Shown: positions 53,084 through 62,350, numbered from the stretch's first letter. The stretch is 64,000 nt of DNA from Desulforhabdus amnigena (GCF_027925305.1 NZ_BSDR01000001.1:1701001-1765000); one strand, 5' to 3'. Notes: generated by a model from the letters alone, not told the origin. Translations and numbers: made by a program.

Positions 53084-54353
53084 GCCATTGTTACTCTATG
53101 CGGATGAGGCGGGAAATATTCTCGATTGCCCCCATCTGGAAATGGTGGGGGCAAGCGCAGACCTCTGGCGGCGTCTGCAACCCGGCGACTGGATTCCACT
53201 CCCTCTCGGCAGCGAACTTTTTCTTCTTCCAGCCCGTCTTCCCGTGGGTTTCAACCCCGAGACAAAACGGTTTGAAATCCTGTCCCACGACCCCGTCAAC
53301 CCTTCCCAAAAGGTGCAGGCCGTAGCCGCTTTCATGGCTCCCGCCCACACCCAGACTTATTCAGCTGCCTACAAAACCCTGCCGGGAGCCCCCTTGCTTC
53401 CCCTTTTTGCCTACACGGCCGTGGGTTGGCTGAACGGGCGATTCGTAGCGACCGGAATTCGGGTGGACCCGGACCCCCGCCAGGATCTGCGCAATTTCAA
53501 TCCCAAAACCATCGAACGCAATGCGCGCCGCCGAATGAACCGGGAAAAACGCAACCGTCTCATTCAGCACTTGGGGAAATGCGCTATAACGTACGGCTGC
53601 CCCGCGGCGCGAAATCTTTTTATGGACCGCTGGGAGGCTCCCCTCCCCACTTCACCCGTCTGCAACGCCAGGTGCCTCGGGTGTATCAGCTTTCAGGAAC
53701 GGGAAGATCTCTGCGCCAACCAGGACCGCATCACCTTTGTGCCGACTCCCGATGAAATCTGCGGTGTCGCCGTTCCGCATTTGAAAGATGCCCCCAGGGC
53801 CGTCGTGAGCTTCGGGCAGGGGTGTGAGGGAGAACCGCTGCTCCAGGCCGAAACCCTCGCCCAGGCTGTCCGCATGATGCGCCAGGAAACTCCTCGAGGC
53901 ACGATCAATCTCAATACCAACGGAAGTCTCCCTCAACGTGTCGAAAAACTATGCGAAGCCGGCCTGGACAGCATCCGCGTGAGCATGAACAGCTCTCAAC
54001 CCCAATACTACCAGGCCTATTTCAACCCCCGGGGCTACACCTTCGAGGACATCAAGCAGTCCCTGAAAACGGTTAAGGATTATGGACGCTTTGCGTCCAT
54101 CAACTATTTCGTTCTCCCGGGGTTTACGGACAGCCGGCCCGAATTCGATTCCCTGTGCCGCTTCATCGAAGAAACCCGCCTGGATCTCATACAGATGCGC
54201 AATCTCAATATAGACCCGGAATGGTACCTGCGACACCTGAAGATCCCCCGGGACGAGGAACCTTTGGGCATTCGTCCACTGATGAAGAGGTTGAAAGATC
54301 GCTTCCCGGAGCTGCGCCTGGGATACTTCAACCCCTGCCTGAACGAAACATAG
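53073..54353 (+). CDS. Radical SAM protein with long N-terminal extension
   Basis: 426 aa. The first ~195 residues are a non-catalytic region (WIPLPLGSELFLLPARLPVG, then RNARRRMNREKRNRL). The cluster motif VCNARCLGC (C-x3-C-x2-C) starts about residue 197, followed by VVSFGQGCEGEPLL, INLNTNGSLP and DSIRVSMNSSQPQYY of the radical SAM barrel. No C-terminal extra cluster of the SPASM type is obvious. It overlaps the deacetylase and precedes a membrane protein. Substrate unknown; a peptide or envelope modification is possible. Confidence 0.82.
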   Translation: MKNRPLLLYADEAGNILDCPHLEMVGASADLWRRLQPGDWIPLPLGSELFLLPARLPVGFNPETKRFEILSHDPVNPSQKVQAVAAFMAPAHTQTYSAAYKTLPGAPLLPLFAYTAVGWLNGRFVATGIRVDPDPRQDLRNFNPKTIERNARRRMNREKRNRLIQHLGKCAITYGCPAARNLFMDRWEAPLPTSPVCNARCLGCISFQEREDLCANQDRITFVPTPDEICGVAVPHLKDAPRAVVSFGQGCEGEPLLQAETLAQAVRMMRQETPRGTINLNTNGSLPQRVEKLCEAGLDSIRVSMNSSQPQYYQAYFNPRGYTFEDIKQSLKTVKDYGRFASINYFVLPGFTDSRPEFDSLCRFIEETRLDLIQMRNLNIDPEWYLRHLKIPRDEEPLGIRPLMKRLKDRFPELRLGYFNPCLNET

Positions 54354-54405
54354 AGATCAATCCCTCTTCGCCGCTTGCGAAGGAGCGAGGAAAGGAAAAC
54401 GACAT

Positions 54406-54831
54406 TTGGTCAAGTCAGCTTTCTGGAAAAAATGCAAACCAACCGTTTCCCGTCACTGGCTTTTGCTCACCGCCGGCCTCTTCTGGTCGGCAGTCGGAAT
54501 GGTTCTTTGCATCATGGCCTGCTACTGGCTGGCACATCTTGAATGGCCCCTGAATGGAATCGGTGTGCTTCTCGGTTTCGGGGGCGGTATCGCCGTTTAC
54601 CGTTTCGGGTTCAGCCGCATTGCAAAGAAAAACATCGCCCGCATCTTGAAAAAATCCGAAAATGTCTGTTTTTTCGCCTTTCAGGCATGGAAAAGCTATC
54701 TCTTGGTCATCATAATGATGTCTTTCGGCTACACTCTGCGCCATTTGCACACGCCACGCATCTTTCTCGCCGTGATCTATGCAGCCGTCGGAACGGGACT
54801 TGCCTTGAGCAGTTCTCTTTACTACAAGTAG
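54406..54831 (+). CDS. Small four-helix membrane protein
   Basis: 141 aa, unrecognised. Four hydrophobic segments can be seen (WLLLTAGLFWSAVGMVLCIM, GIGVLLGFGGGIAVYRFGF, YLLVIIMMSFGY, IFLAVIYAAVGTGLALSSS) with basic cytoplasmic loops. The start appears to be TTG 54406, with AAAGGAAAA upstream. It lies 52 bases after the radical SAM gene and is likely in the same operon. Confidence 0.7.
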   Translation: MVKSAFWKKCKPTVSRHWLLLTAGLFWSAVGMVLCIMACYWLAHLEWPLNGIGVLLGFGGGIAVYRFGFSRIAKKNIARILKKSENVCFFAFQAWKSYLLVIIMMSFGYTLRHLHTPRIFLAVIYAAVGTGLALSSSLYYK

Positions 54832-54881
54832 GGGGATTTTCCCCTTTTCCACCGGTGAGAAACCGCAGCAATCCATGCCCC

Positions 54882-55979
54882 TCAGTCGTTGAATGCGGTG
54901 AAGCTCTCCACTGTGGCGGCATCGAGGCTCTCAGCAAGCTGCAGGACCAGTTCGAGGGCGCTCAAATAGTCTTCCATGTGAATGACCGCGTTATGAGTGT
55001 GAATGTAGCGGGCCGGCACTCCCAGAACAATCGTCGGAACCCCGGTCCCGTTGAGATGAATGACGCGGGCATCGGTGCCGCCGCTCTTGCGCACTGCCAA
55101 TTGATAGCGCACCTTGTTGGTTTCCGCAACCTGGACGGCAAATTGCACAAACCGGCGGTTCATGATGGCAGAGGGATCCATGATCCGGATCTGCACCCCT
55201 TTTCCCAGCTGGCCCTGTCGCTCTTCATCGGAAAACCCCGGCAAATCATCGGCTGGAGTTCCTTCCAGCACAATGGCTGCATCGGGATTCACTCCAAAGG
55301 CGGCTGTCCGGGCTCCCCGCACCCCCACCTCTTCCTGCACCGTACCGACCGCCAGTATGGTGTTGGGGTGAGCGATTTTTTTGAGCATTTGCATGGCCTG
55401 GATGGTGAGCGCCATCCCCGCACGGTTGTCGAAGGCCTTGCACAAAAGAAAATCCGGATTGTGCATGGGAGTGAAAGGGCTTTCCGGGACGACGACATCC
55501 CCGGGAGAAATGCCGAAGCGATCACGAACGTCTTCGGCATTCAATGCTCCCACATCCACAAACATGTCATCCAGCTTCATCACTTTCTCGCGTTCGGCTT
55601 CGCTCAGAAAATGAGGAGGTTTGGCCCCCACGACTCCGAGCACTTCTCTCCCTTCCTGAGTCAAAATACGCACACGCTGAGCCAGAAGCGTATGAGTCCA
55701 CCACCCTCCCAGGGGAACCATCTTGATCATTCCAGCCTTGGTGATGCTCTGAACCGCAAAGCCGACTTCATCCATGTGCGCCGTCAGCATGATGCGGGGA
55801 TTTACCTTGAGACCCTCCTTTTCCTGGATGATATTGCCGGACTTATCCGTCCGTACCGATCCATCCAGTTCCTGGCGGAAAATGCGGCGCACTGCATTCT
55901 CACAGCCGGGAGCGCCGTGAGCCTCACCCAGTTTCTTCAAAAGCTGCAGAGCCGTTGCCTTTCTTTTTTGAACTTCCAT
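54882..55979 (-). CDS. M42-family metallopeptidase (FrvX/glutamyl-aminopeptidase-like)
   Basis: Cytoplasmic dodecameric-type aminopeptidase, 365 aa. All di-metal motifs are present: LTAHMDEVGF, KAFDNRAGMAL, VQEEVGVRGA (catalytic E-E), PDAAIVLEGTPADD and the terminal histidine in HNAVIHMEDY. It degrades short peptides; older annotation called these endoglucanases. AGGAGGA precedes the ATG. It converges on the membrane-protein gene. Confidence 0.92.
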   Translation of the reverse strand: MEVQKRKATALQLLKKLGEAHGAPGCENAVRRIFRQELDGSVRTDKSGNIIQEKEGLKVNPRIMLTAHMDEVGFAVQSITKAGMIKMVPLGGWWTHTLLAQRVRILTQEGREVLGVVGAKPPHFLSEAEREKVMKLDDMFVDVGALNAEDVRDRFGISPGDVVVPESPFTPMHNPDFLLCKAFDNRAGMALTIQAMQMLKKIAHPNTILAVGTVQEEVGVRGARTAAFGVNPDAAIVLEGTPADDLPGFSDEERQGQLGKGVQIRIMDPSAIMNRRFVQFAVQVAETNKVRYQLAVRKSGGTDARVIHLNGTGVPTIVLGVPARYIHTHNAVIHMEDYLSALELVLQLAESLDAATVESFTAFND

Positions 55980-55986
55980 TCCTCCT

Positions 55987-56091
55987 CCTTTATGAAAAAA
56001 GGCTCATGGTTTGTAGCTCATCGCTCGTGATCACATTGCTTTTCAAGAGCGTTTCCCGCTTTCCCTATTGATTTGTATCTCTTTGCCTTAG
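55987..56091. repeat. Family F dispersed repeat, copy 3 (partial)
   Basis: Shares GAAAAAAGGCTCATGG and TCAAGAGCGTTTCCCGCTTTCC with the other copies, then diverges after CTTTGCCTT. It starts directly upstream of the peptidase gene. Confidence 0.75.
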
Positions 56092-56593
56092 GGAGTGAGT
56101 CGCTCTTGAAATCCTCATTTAATTCCTTCATATTTTCTTCACAATCAAATGTTAATGTGTTTTAATTCAATCAGATTAAGGTCCCAAGAACCTCCATCAC
56201 ATTGAATTGTGCCGGCGTCATATCAAGCCTCCCTTTGGAGGGATAAACTCAAATCCAAAAGGCTCGTCATATTTTTCCCGCTTTTCCAGGCGGGTGAATC
56301 GAGGCAAGCGCCATGAATGCAAGGATCCTTTTGGTCGATGACCACAAAATGCTGCGAAACCTTTTGCGAGTCATACTGGAAGACTGTTCCGGTATATGCG
56401 TCGTCGGTGAAGCGGAAAATGGCCAGGAGGCATTGGAGCTGGCCATGCACCATAAACCGGATGTCGTGCTCATGGACATCAGCATGCCACAGATGGACGG
56501 CATCACTGCAACCCGTAAAATGATCACGGAAAACCCCGGAATCAAGGTGATTGCATTCTCCATACATTCCGGAAGCGAATATGTGAAAAGGAT

Positions 56594-58291
56594 CAGCAGT
56601 GAAGATCCAGTAGATCTAACCACAGCTCAAAAGTGCTCCCATGGCGTTCAATGCAGTTGATCCCAGGTTGAAGATACAGCTATCCCATGTGCACTCATTC
56701 TGGTGCTGTTTATAAAGATTTATAGATGTATGGGGGATCAGAGCCTGGAACATGGACATCCTTCAGGAAGTGTCAAATCGTATTTGGAATGGCTGTGCCC
56801 GGACTCTATCGAGGAAGTCCCGAGCGAGCCTGAGGTTGCGCCAAGCTTCGAGAAGTCTGAACGCGATGTTTTTGGCCGATCCCACTCCCGTGGGGAAAGC
56901 TCTCCGAAAGAGACTGCCTCTTTGGATGAGCTGAAAAAGAGTGCAGGCGATCTGCAAGAGAAGGTAGAAGATCTTGCAGGCGACATCATTGTTGCTGTAA
57001 ACATGTTCCAGTTCAAATCCCCCGTTTTTTTGGACATTGAAGCCCTCGTTTTCAATGATCCATCTGCTCCTTCCTCCATCGTTGGCTATTTCGATGGCGC
57101 TTGCCTGACTGATTTTGAAATTGGTAACCCACTGGAATCGAGTGGTCCTGATCTGCCCTGTCTTATCCGGTTTGGTCTCAAGGCACCGGAGAACGCAAAG
57201 GGAGTGCTCTCTGTTTTCAGTATCGATATAGGGAATATTGTTTACCCACCGGTATTGCTGGTGAATTCTGGCTTCTTTGCCTGTCCGGTACTCGAGGTGA
57301 CACTCAGGATGGAATCTCTGGAGGGCCTCGAACTGTTGCTCAACGGAGGGGAGGTTATCCTTGTGAACGATCAAGAACTTCCAGCCGTATCGGTTGCACA
57401 GGTCAAAGGTGGGGCCGCCGGCAAAGAGGCTATCGAGGCTGATGCACAGGGGAAGCCGGGGGAATCTTTCTTTGAGCCTTTGTGCAAGCCGGTAGAAAGC
57501 CTTGAGCTCACAGTCCTGTTTGCCGGGATTCTCCCCGGGGTTCTCGATGAATTCCGTCATAAGGGAGAAGGCGAATCCGTTTGGGGTCACGAGCTTTGCC
57601 TCGAGCACCTCGTGGTAGTAGATCGTCTTGGTTCCGTGAGTCCGGGTGAGACAGTACGGGCAATGTCTCTTGTCGAAGGAAATGGTCCCCGTCCCATCGA
57701 CAGCCACAACATAGTAGATGCCCCGAAGTCTCCAGCGAGAGAGCACCTTCTTTCTGATGAGGGTTTCGGCCATCCCGGTAACGGCCTCTTGAGCCTCTTG
57801 CGGAGAGAGCCTGAGGTAGAGATCATTAAGGGTATCACCATGGGGAAAGGAGTCGACACCGAAAAGGATCTCGAACTTTTCCCTGGAGGGCTCATTCTTT
57901 CGGAGTTGGTATGTGACCTGTCTTCTGGCTCCGAGTCTCAGCAAGAACATGAGAACTCCTGCAAAGCAAAGAGATGCAAGAGGGTAGTTGATCTTCCTCT
58001 GGTCTCTCGGATCGGATGCGCCTCCAAAAATCTTCTGGAAACCACCGAAGAAATGCTCCACCGTCTTGATGAGAATTCCGATCAGAGCTTCCTGCTCCTG
58101 CTCAGCGCTGTCCGTGGTAGGATTCATGGTTCGGAAATCAAAAATGAGATTGTTTTTCAATGCGGCCTCCTTCACCCAACGGGAACTCCAGTTGAGCGTG
58201 AAGAAATTATTTTCTCTCTTGAGAGGAAGCCCTCTCGTTTTTTGATTTTATCCCGATTTACTGTGCGAAGAAAAATCAATCGTTATTGCTG
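56594..58291 (-). mobile_element. DDE-type insertion sequence, 1698 bp, inside the receiver gene
   Basis: Ends begin CAGCAGTGAAGAT (left) and CAGCAATAACGAT (right complement), 10 of 13 matching. Flanking GAAAAGGAT (56585-56593 and 58292-58300) is a 9-base target duplication. One transposase gene on the minus strand. Confidence 0.88.
56763..58160 (-). CDS. IS4-superfamily DDE transposase
   Basis: About 465 aa. Candidate catalytic residues are Asp in YYVVAVDGTGTIS, Asp in LPLCISLDSLFAGGP and Glu in SRWIIENEGFNVQK, where the W-x-I-E-N pattern is typical of IS4/IS1634-like transposases. The start is placed at TTG 58160, which has AAGGAGG five bases upstream; the frame opens at GTG 58175. The exact IS subfamily was not assigned. 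The frame is intact. Confidence 0.85.
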   Translation of the reverse strand: MKNNLIFDFRTMNPTTDSAEQEQEALIGILIKTVEHFFGGFQKIFGGASDPRDQRKINYPLASLCFAGVLMFLLRLGARRQVTYQLRKNEPSREKFEILFGVDSFPHGDTLNDLYLRLSPQEAQEAVTGMAETLIRKKVLSRWRLRGIYYVVAVDGTGTISFDKRHCPYCLTRTHGTKTIYYHEVLEAKLVTPNGFAFSLMTEFIENPGENPGKQDCELKAFYRLAQRLKERFPRLPLCISLDSLFAGGPTFDLCNRYGWKFLIVHKDNLPSVEQQFEALQRFHPECHLEYRTGKEARIHQQYRWVNNIPYIDTENREHSLCVLRCLETKPDKTGQIRTTRFQWVTNFKISQASAIEIANDGGRSRWIIENEGFNVQKNGGFELEHVYSNNDVACKIFYLLLQIACTLFQLIQRGSLFRRAFPTGVGSAKNIAFRLLEAWRNLRLARDFLDRVRAQPFQIRFDTS

Positions 58292-58523
58292 GAAAAGGAT
58301 GCTGGAAGCGGGTGGGGTCGGATATGTTCTCAAGGATTCTTCATTTGAAGAAATAATCACCGCTATCCATACTGTGATGTCGAACAACACCTATTTGAGT
58401 CCAGGGATCGATTTTACAGCCGGTCCATTGCAGAAAAACGAGTGAGACCACCGGTTGAATCCGACGGTAACGAAGATCGTTGCATGCCGACTCCGATGAA
58501 AAGCGGGTTTCAAGGAAAAGCGG

Positions 58524-59354
58524 CTACTTTTCGAACCAGGCCACTTCCAACGGATTTCGCTCTGGAAGGCGGTAATAGACGTGCCTGGGATAGCCCACCA
58601 TGAGTATCCCTTTGACCTGTTTGTCTTCGGGAATCTTCAGGAACGCGATCAGTGGCTCGTATTCTTTGGCCGCAGCCTGCGCAAAGCCGGCCCAACATGT
58701 TCCCAAATGGAGAGTGGTGGCGTAGAGTTCCAGGTATTCCAACGCAAGATACGTCGTGGCCTGTGCTGCGGCCCCCAACTCTTTGGCGCCCATGGCGACA
58801 ATGATTTGCGGAGCATCTCTCAGAATTTTGTCTTCCCCCTTGTCGAAGGCCTTTATGAGTCCGGGCATTCCGAGCCGGCTCGCCTCCCGGGGATCGGCTT
58901 CGACCCTCTTTCGCATCCAGTCCACCACCAGTTCGCTGATATGGTGGATATTTTCCTTCCCTTCCACTACCAGGTACGAAATCCCCTGGGAGTTGTGCCC
59001 GGAAGGCGTATACCTGGCTACCTCGAGCAACCGGAGCATCGTTTCGCGAGATACGGGTTCTTCTTTGTAACAACGCACGGAGCGGCGCGAGCGGAGAAAA
59101 GTGAAAGCCGTTTCGGAGTCTAAAACGGGGTATTTGTGAATGGGGACCTGCTCCGCAAGAGGAGTTCTCACATTGTCGAGGGCCCCGTGAGGACAGACCG
59201 CCACGCAATGGCCGCATGCAATGCAAAACCGCCCCATCATGGGACGGACCTTCGGACCCTCCTTTGCATCCAGCATCAGAATATTGAGCGGACAGACCTC
59301 GACGCAAAAACCATCCCTTTCACACTTTTCCATATCCACGCGAATCAAACCCAT
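58524..59354 (-). CDS. Nitroreductase fused to an N-terminal 2[4Fe-4S] ferredoxin domain
   Basis: 276 aa. Residues about 1-60 carry two cluster motifs (CERDGFCVEVCP and CIACGHCVAVCP), and residues about 80-276 are a nitroreductase-fold FMN domain with FLRSRRSVRCYKEEPVS, ARYTPSGHNSQ and a C-terminal VGYPRHVYYRLPER. This fusion is common in anaerobes, where ferredoxin electrons can reach the flavin. The natural acceptor is unknown. Single gene between two IS elements. Confidence 0.9.
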   Translation of the reverse strand: MGLIRVDMEKCERDGFCVEVCPLNILMLDAKEGPKVRPMMGRFCIACGHCVAVCPHGALDNVRTPLAEQVPIHKYPVLDSETAFTFLRSRRSVRCYKEEPVSRETMLRLLEVARYTPSGHNSQGISYLVVEGKENIHHISELVVDWMRKRVEADPREASRLGMPGLIKAFDKGEDKILRDAPQIIVAMGAKELGAAAQATTYLALEYLELYATTLHLGTCWAGFAQAAAKEYEPLIAFLKIPEDKQVKGILMVGYPRHVYYRLPERNPLEVAWFEK

Positions 59355-59490
59355 AACGTTGTCAGTCCTTTCTTATTCTTTGATCTTCAAATTCCTCGGC
59401 CCTGAACATTCTTCTCCATTTTAGGGAATATCGGTCTTTTTGTCAGATTTTTTATCCTGGCAAGAAGATCGAGAACTGCCCACTCACTAA

Positions 59491-60975
59491 TACTACAACC
59501 GCCATATGATTAGAATGAGCATACCTTCAATGTGCACCCCAAGAATCGAGAACGATAGTGACTTTGTCGGGCCTGAAGCCTTCTTTTTCGTCTCCAGCGG
59601 GACCAGGCCAACCGAAATTCAGGAGAGTGTACTGGCAAGGGCAGAACGATTTCAAGCAGTCGCCTCACCTCTGGAACTGTCAGCTCGGCCAGCTCTGCGT
59701 CTTTTTTTCCCCTCCTCCGAAGCCCGGATCGAGCTCAGCCAGGTATGGGCCATCATAGAGAGGGTAATGTGACGATGCCAGCTGTGCCAGTACCTGACTT
59801 CATAGTGATCAAGCCCGGCTTCTCCTTTGCCTTCCTCAAAGCATTGCTCAATGGTGTAGCGGGTCGATGCCACCTGGGCAAGACGAGTGAGAGGAACATT
59901 CTCGGGAGCAAAGCAAAGGTAGTAGGCCATTTCTTCGGGTTTGGCTACAGATCGTCTGGCCAGAAGCCAGACCTCAGGTCCGGGGAGCTTGCCACGGCTC
60001 TCGATCACACGAACCCTTGCCCAGTCATAAGTTCTCGGTCCCTTTTCTCCTTTTGCCACACTGAACCGCTTCCAGACATCAGGAGACCATCCCATCACCA
60101 CCTCAGCCACCGTCCCGGCATGCGGAGCATCCTTGGCCAACCGTACCCTTGTGGGTGGCCTGCCCATCCCTTTGCGCAAGGGCTGTTGGAGCAACGGTCG
60201 CCTGGTCCAAACGGGGGTATTGCAAGAGACTGCCAAGACATACCAGTGTCCACTCTCCTGGATAGCTGCTCGAAGTTTCGGAGAATCCCCGTAGATCTCA
60301 TCTCCTGTGACCCAGCGTATCGGGACACCCATTTTCCAGGCATGATCGAGCATCGAGAAGGCCTGTTCGGGCTTGGTCTCAAACACCACCTCATCAGGAA
60401 CCTTCGCCCCCTTGCGTCTTACCATGTCATTGGCCCAGTCCTCGGGAAGAAAGAGTCTTCTGTCCAGGAACACATGTCCTTTGGCCGAGGAATAGGTGAG
60501 GAAGGTTCCCACCTGAGAGTTTTCCACCTTCCCGGCCGTACCCGTGTATTGTCTTTTCACCCCGACAGACTTATCACCTTTTTTGATAAAACCCGTCTCA
60601 TCTACGACTCCAATTCCTTCCGGGTCTGCAAAATTCTCGATCACGAACTGCTCCAAAATATCCCGTGCCTCATCCGCATCCCAGTTCACTCGGTAAAGCA
60701 GCCTTTCCATCTTATCCGGTCTCTTATCTCCTATGGCCTCAGCCATCTGCCAGCCGTTCTTGCGCTCAACGGGTGCAAGCAAGGAGTGAAGGTATTTTGC
60801 CGACTGTTCCCGAGATTGCGCCCGGGGGAATAGATGAGAAAAACGAGCATGAAAGGACCGAAAAGAATCTTCCCAATAATCCAACTCTTTCAACGTCATG
60901 ACCGTTACCTCCGAAGGTTTCTCTACCTTATAATATATCCGGAAGTGCGGCATTTTACATATGGCGGTTGTAGTA
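59491..60975 (-). mobile_element. IS701-family insertion sequence, 1485 bp, apparently intact
   Basis: Perfect 18-base inverted ends (TACTACAACCGCCATATG and complement) flanked by CTAA on both sides (59487-59490 and 60976-60979), fitting the YTAR-type 4-base duplication of IS701 elements. Confidence 0.92.
59652..60899 (-). CDS. IS701-family transposase
   Basis: 415 aa transposase. ATG 60899 (MTLKELDYW) has GGAGGT eight bases upstream; the open frame continues 77 codons further but that part crosses the IS end. DDE residues are in GVVDETGFIKKG, WVTGDEIYGDS and YTIEQCFEEGKGEAGLDHYE. The early segment FPRAQSREQSAKYL and LLAPVERKNGWQMAE is typical of IS701. Confidence 0.93.
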   Translation of the reverse strand: MTLKELDYWEDSFRSFHARFSHLFPRAQSREQSAKYLHSLLAPVERKNGWQMAEAIGDKRPDKMERLLYRVNWDADEARDILEQFVIENFADPEGIGVVDETGFIKKGDKSVGVKRQYTGTAGKVENSQVGTFLTYSSAKGHVFLDRRLFLPEDWANDMVRRKGAKVPDEVVFETKPEQAFSMLDHAWKMGVPIRWVTGDEIYGDSPKLRAAIQESGHWYVLAVSCNTPVWTRRPLLQQPLRKGMGRPPTRVRLAKDAPHAGTVAEVVMGWSPDVWKRFSVAKGEKGPRTYDWARVRVIESRGKLPGPEVWLLARRSVAKPEEMAYYLCFAPENVPLTRLAQVASTRYTIEQCFEEGKGEAGLDHYEVRYWHSWHRHITLSMMAHTWLSSIRASEEGKKRRRAGRADSSRGEATA

Positions 60976-61082
60976 CTAATCAAGGGAGGAATTTGTCTCA
61001 AGGGGAATGGCAGTGAGACATTGGTTATGTATAAGAGATACCCTCCGGCATCGGCGGGATGCGTGTGAAACGGTTGGTCCGA

Positions 61083-61115
61083 ATAAAAAACAGGGTGACC
61101 GGGGGCGGTCACCCT
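61083..61115 (-). terminator. Rho-independent terminator
   Basis: On the minus strand AGGGTGACCG, a CCCC loop, CGGTCACCCT, then GTTTTTTATTC. It lies 11 bases after the small-protein stop codon. Confidence 0.9.
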
Positions 61116-61126
61116 GCTGTCTAAGA

Positions 61127-61303
61127 TCACCCTCCGGCGAAGGGCTGTGGGCTTTTTGCGTCATCAATGCAATTTTTTAACTCTTCTTTATCCACTTTCG
61201 ATGGATCCTTCAGCGCATCAAGTGGGCACACAAATTCGTTGCCGGCTTTGTCCTTCACCCAAACAAACTGTGTTCTCCCTTTGGGGGAATATGCCTCTGC
61301 CAT
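61127..61303 (-). CDS. Small hypothetical protein (58 aa)
   Basis: Unrecognised. It starts MAEAYSPKGRTQFVWVKDK and contains two cysteines (EFVCPLDAL, KNCIDDAK). ATG 61303 has AAAGGAGGG upstream, and a strong terminator follows the stop, so it is very likely a real single-gene unit. Confidence 0.7.
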   Translation of the reverse strand: MAEAYSPKGRTQFVWVKDKAGNEFVCPLDALKDPSKVDKEELKNCIDDAKSPQPFAGG

Positions 61304-61556
61304 GTTTCCCTCCTTTGACCCATGAATAAGGTCCAATACTCTATGAATCACTCTTAATTTTTTGACAACCTCACGAAACCATTTATTTAGTTACATGGAC
61401 AATTTAATAAGAATCGAGTTTTCATGAATCAAGAGGCTCTATAAAAAAAATTGCAAGCCACCTTAATGACAGGGAAAAATTGTCGGATCGAGCGGCAGTT
61501 CGTTCGAGATGTCCGTCTCCCGGAAACACCTCCAGAGAAAAACAACGGAAGCGCGG

Positions 61557-62168
61557 TTACTTTGCCAGCTTGGAGGCGATCTCCGCCACATGCCGTCCCT
61601 GATACCTTGCGGCAGCGAGTTCATTTTCGCTCGGCGTGCGTTCTCCCCGAGCTCCGGCAATGGTGGAAGCGCCGTAGGGAGAACCTCCCGTGATTTCGTC
61701 CATGCGCATCTGACCTTCAAAGGCATAGGGCAGACCAACAATGACCATTCCGTGATGGAGCAGGGTGATATGAAAACTGAGAATCGTGGATTCCTGGCCG
61801 CCGTGTTGCGTATTGGAACTCACAAAAACGCTTCCCACTTTGCCCACAAGAGAGCCCTTTACCCAGAGCTGCCCCGTGGAATCGAGGAACTGTCGCATTT
61901 GCCCGCACATGTTCCCGAATCGCGTCGGAGTTCCAAAAATGACGGCATCCGCTTCAACAAGATCCTCCACGGTGCAGACGGGAACATGAGCCATGGCTTT
62001 TTGACTCTCCTTCGCACCCATTTTTTCAATCACTTCTTCAGGCAGGGTCTCGGGAACTCTGCACACCTTGACCCCTGCGCCTTCCACCTGGCCTGCCCCT
62101 TCTGCAACAGCCCCGGCCATACGATGTATGTGACCGTACATGGAATAGTAAGCCACTAAAATTTTCAT
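61557..62168 (-). CDS. wrbA: NAD(P)H:quinone oxidoreductase, WrbA-like flavoprotein
   Basis: 203 aa flavodoxin-fold protein. It has the FMN phosphate loop [44 protein letters not shown] and the C-terminal [12 protein letters not shown] of WrbA. Two-electron quinone reduction protects against redox stress. ATG 62168 follows GGAAAGGA; the open frame extends further upstream only because it reads through repeats. Confidence 0.93.
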   Translation of the reverse strand: MKILVAYYSMYGHIHRMAGAVAEGAGQVEGAGVKVCRVPETLPEEVIEKMGAKESQKAMAHVPVCTVEDLVEADAVIFGTPTRFGNMCGQMRQFLDSTGQLWVKGSLVGKVGSVFVSSNTQHGGQESTILSFHITLLHHGMVIVGLPYAFEGQMRMDEITGGSPYGASTIAGARGERTPSENELAAARYQGRHVAEIASKLAK

Positions 62169-62243
62169 AGCAGAATCCTTTCCAGAATCTTGAGAAATCC
62201 AATACCATAAACGCCACCCCCGAAGATCCGCTCCTGGAACTGG

Positions 62244-62350
62244 TAAGTGTCTATCCGAAAACCTATCCTCGACAGCGGACACTCCCCCTCGAAGGGGGAA
62301 TGACGAAGGGGGGCTCCAAGGTCCATAGGAGGCTTCCGGATAGGCTCTAA
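62244..62350. repeat. Family B MITE-like repeat, copy 5
   Basis: TAAGTGTCTATCCGAAAACC to GGATAGGCTCTAA, 76 bases upstream of wrbA and directly joined to a family C repeat. Confidence 0.83.

Larger units (their letters stand above)
56313..58445 (+). pseudogene. Response-regulator receiver gene split by an IS element
   Basis: The 5' part (56313-56593) encodes the first 93 codons of a NarL-type receiver: ILLVDDHKMLRNLL with the acidic pair, the phospho-acceptor Asp in VVLMDISMPQMDG, and VIAFSIHSGSEYVKR. The 3' part (58301-58445) continues with LEAGGVGYVLKDSSFEEIITA and SNNTYLSPGID. Removing the IS and one copy of GAAAAGGAT joins them in frame: 281 + 145 bases = 426 bases, 141 aa. The reconstructed protein is a stand-alone receiver with no room for a LuxR helix-turn-helix. 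As it stands the first part runs into the IS and ends after 115 aa, lacking the conserved lysine, so it should be inactive. Confidence 0.9.

Noticed and set aside
54543-56030. A 495-codon plus-strand open frame
   Set aside because: Antisense to the M42 peptidase and out of frame with the membrane protein; the opposite strand has all catalytic motifs.
56703-58445. A 580-codon plus-strand open frame
   Set aside because: It is antisense to the IS transposase and only its last ~48 codons are real receiver sequence; the frame is an accident of the insertion.
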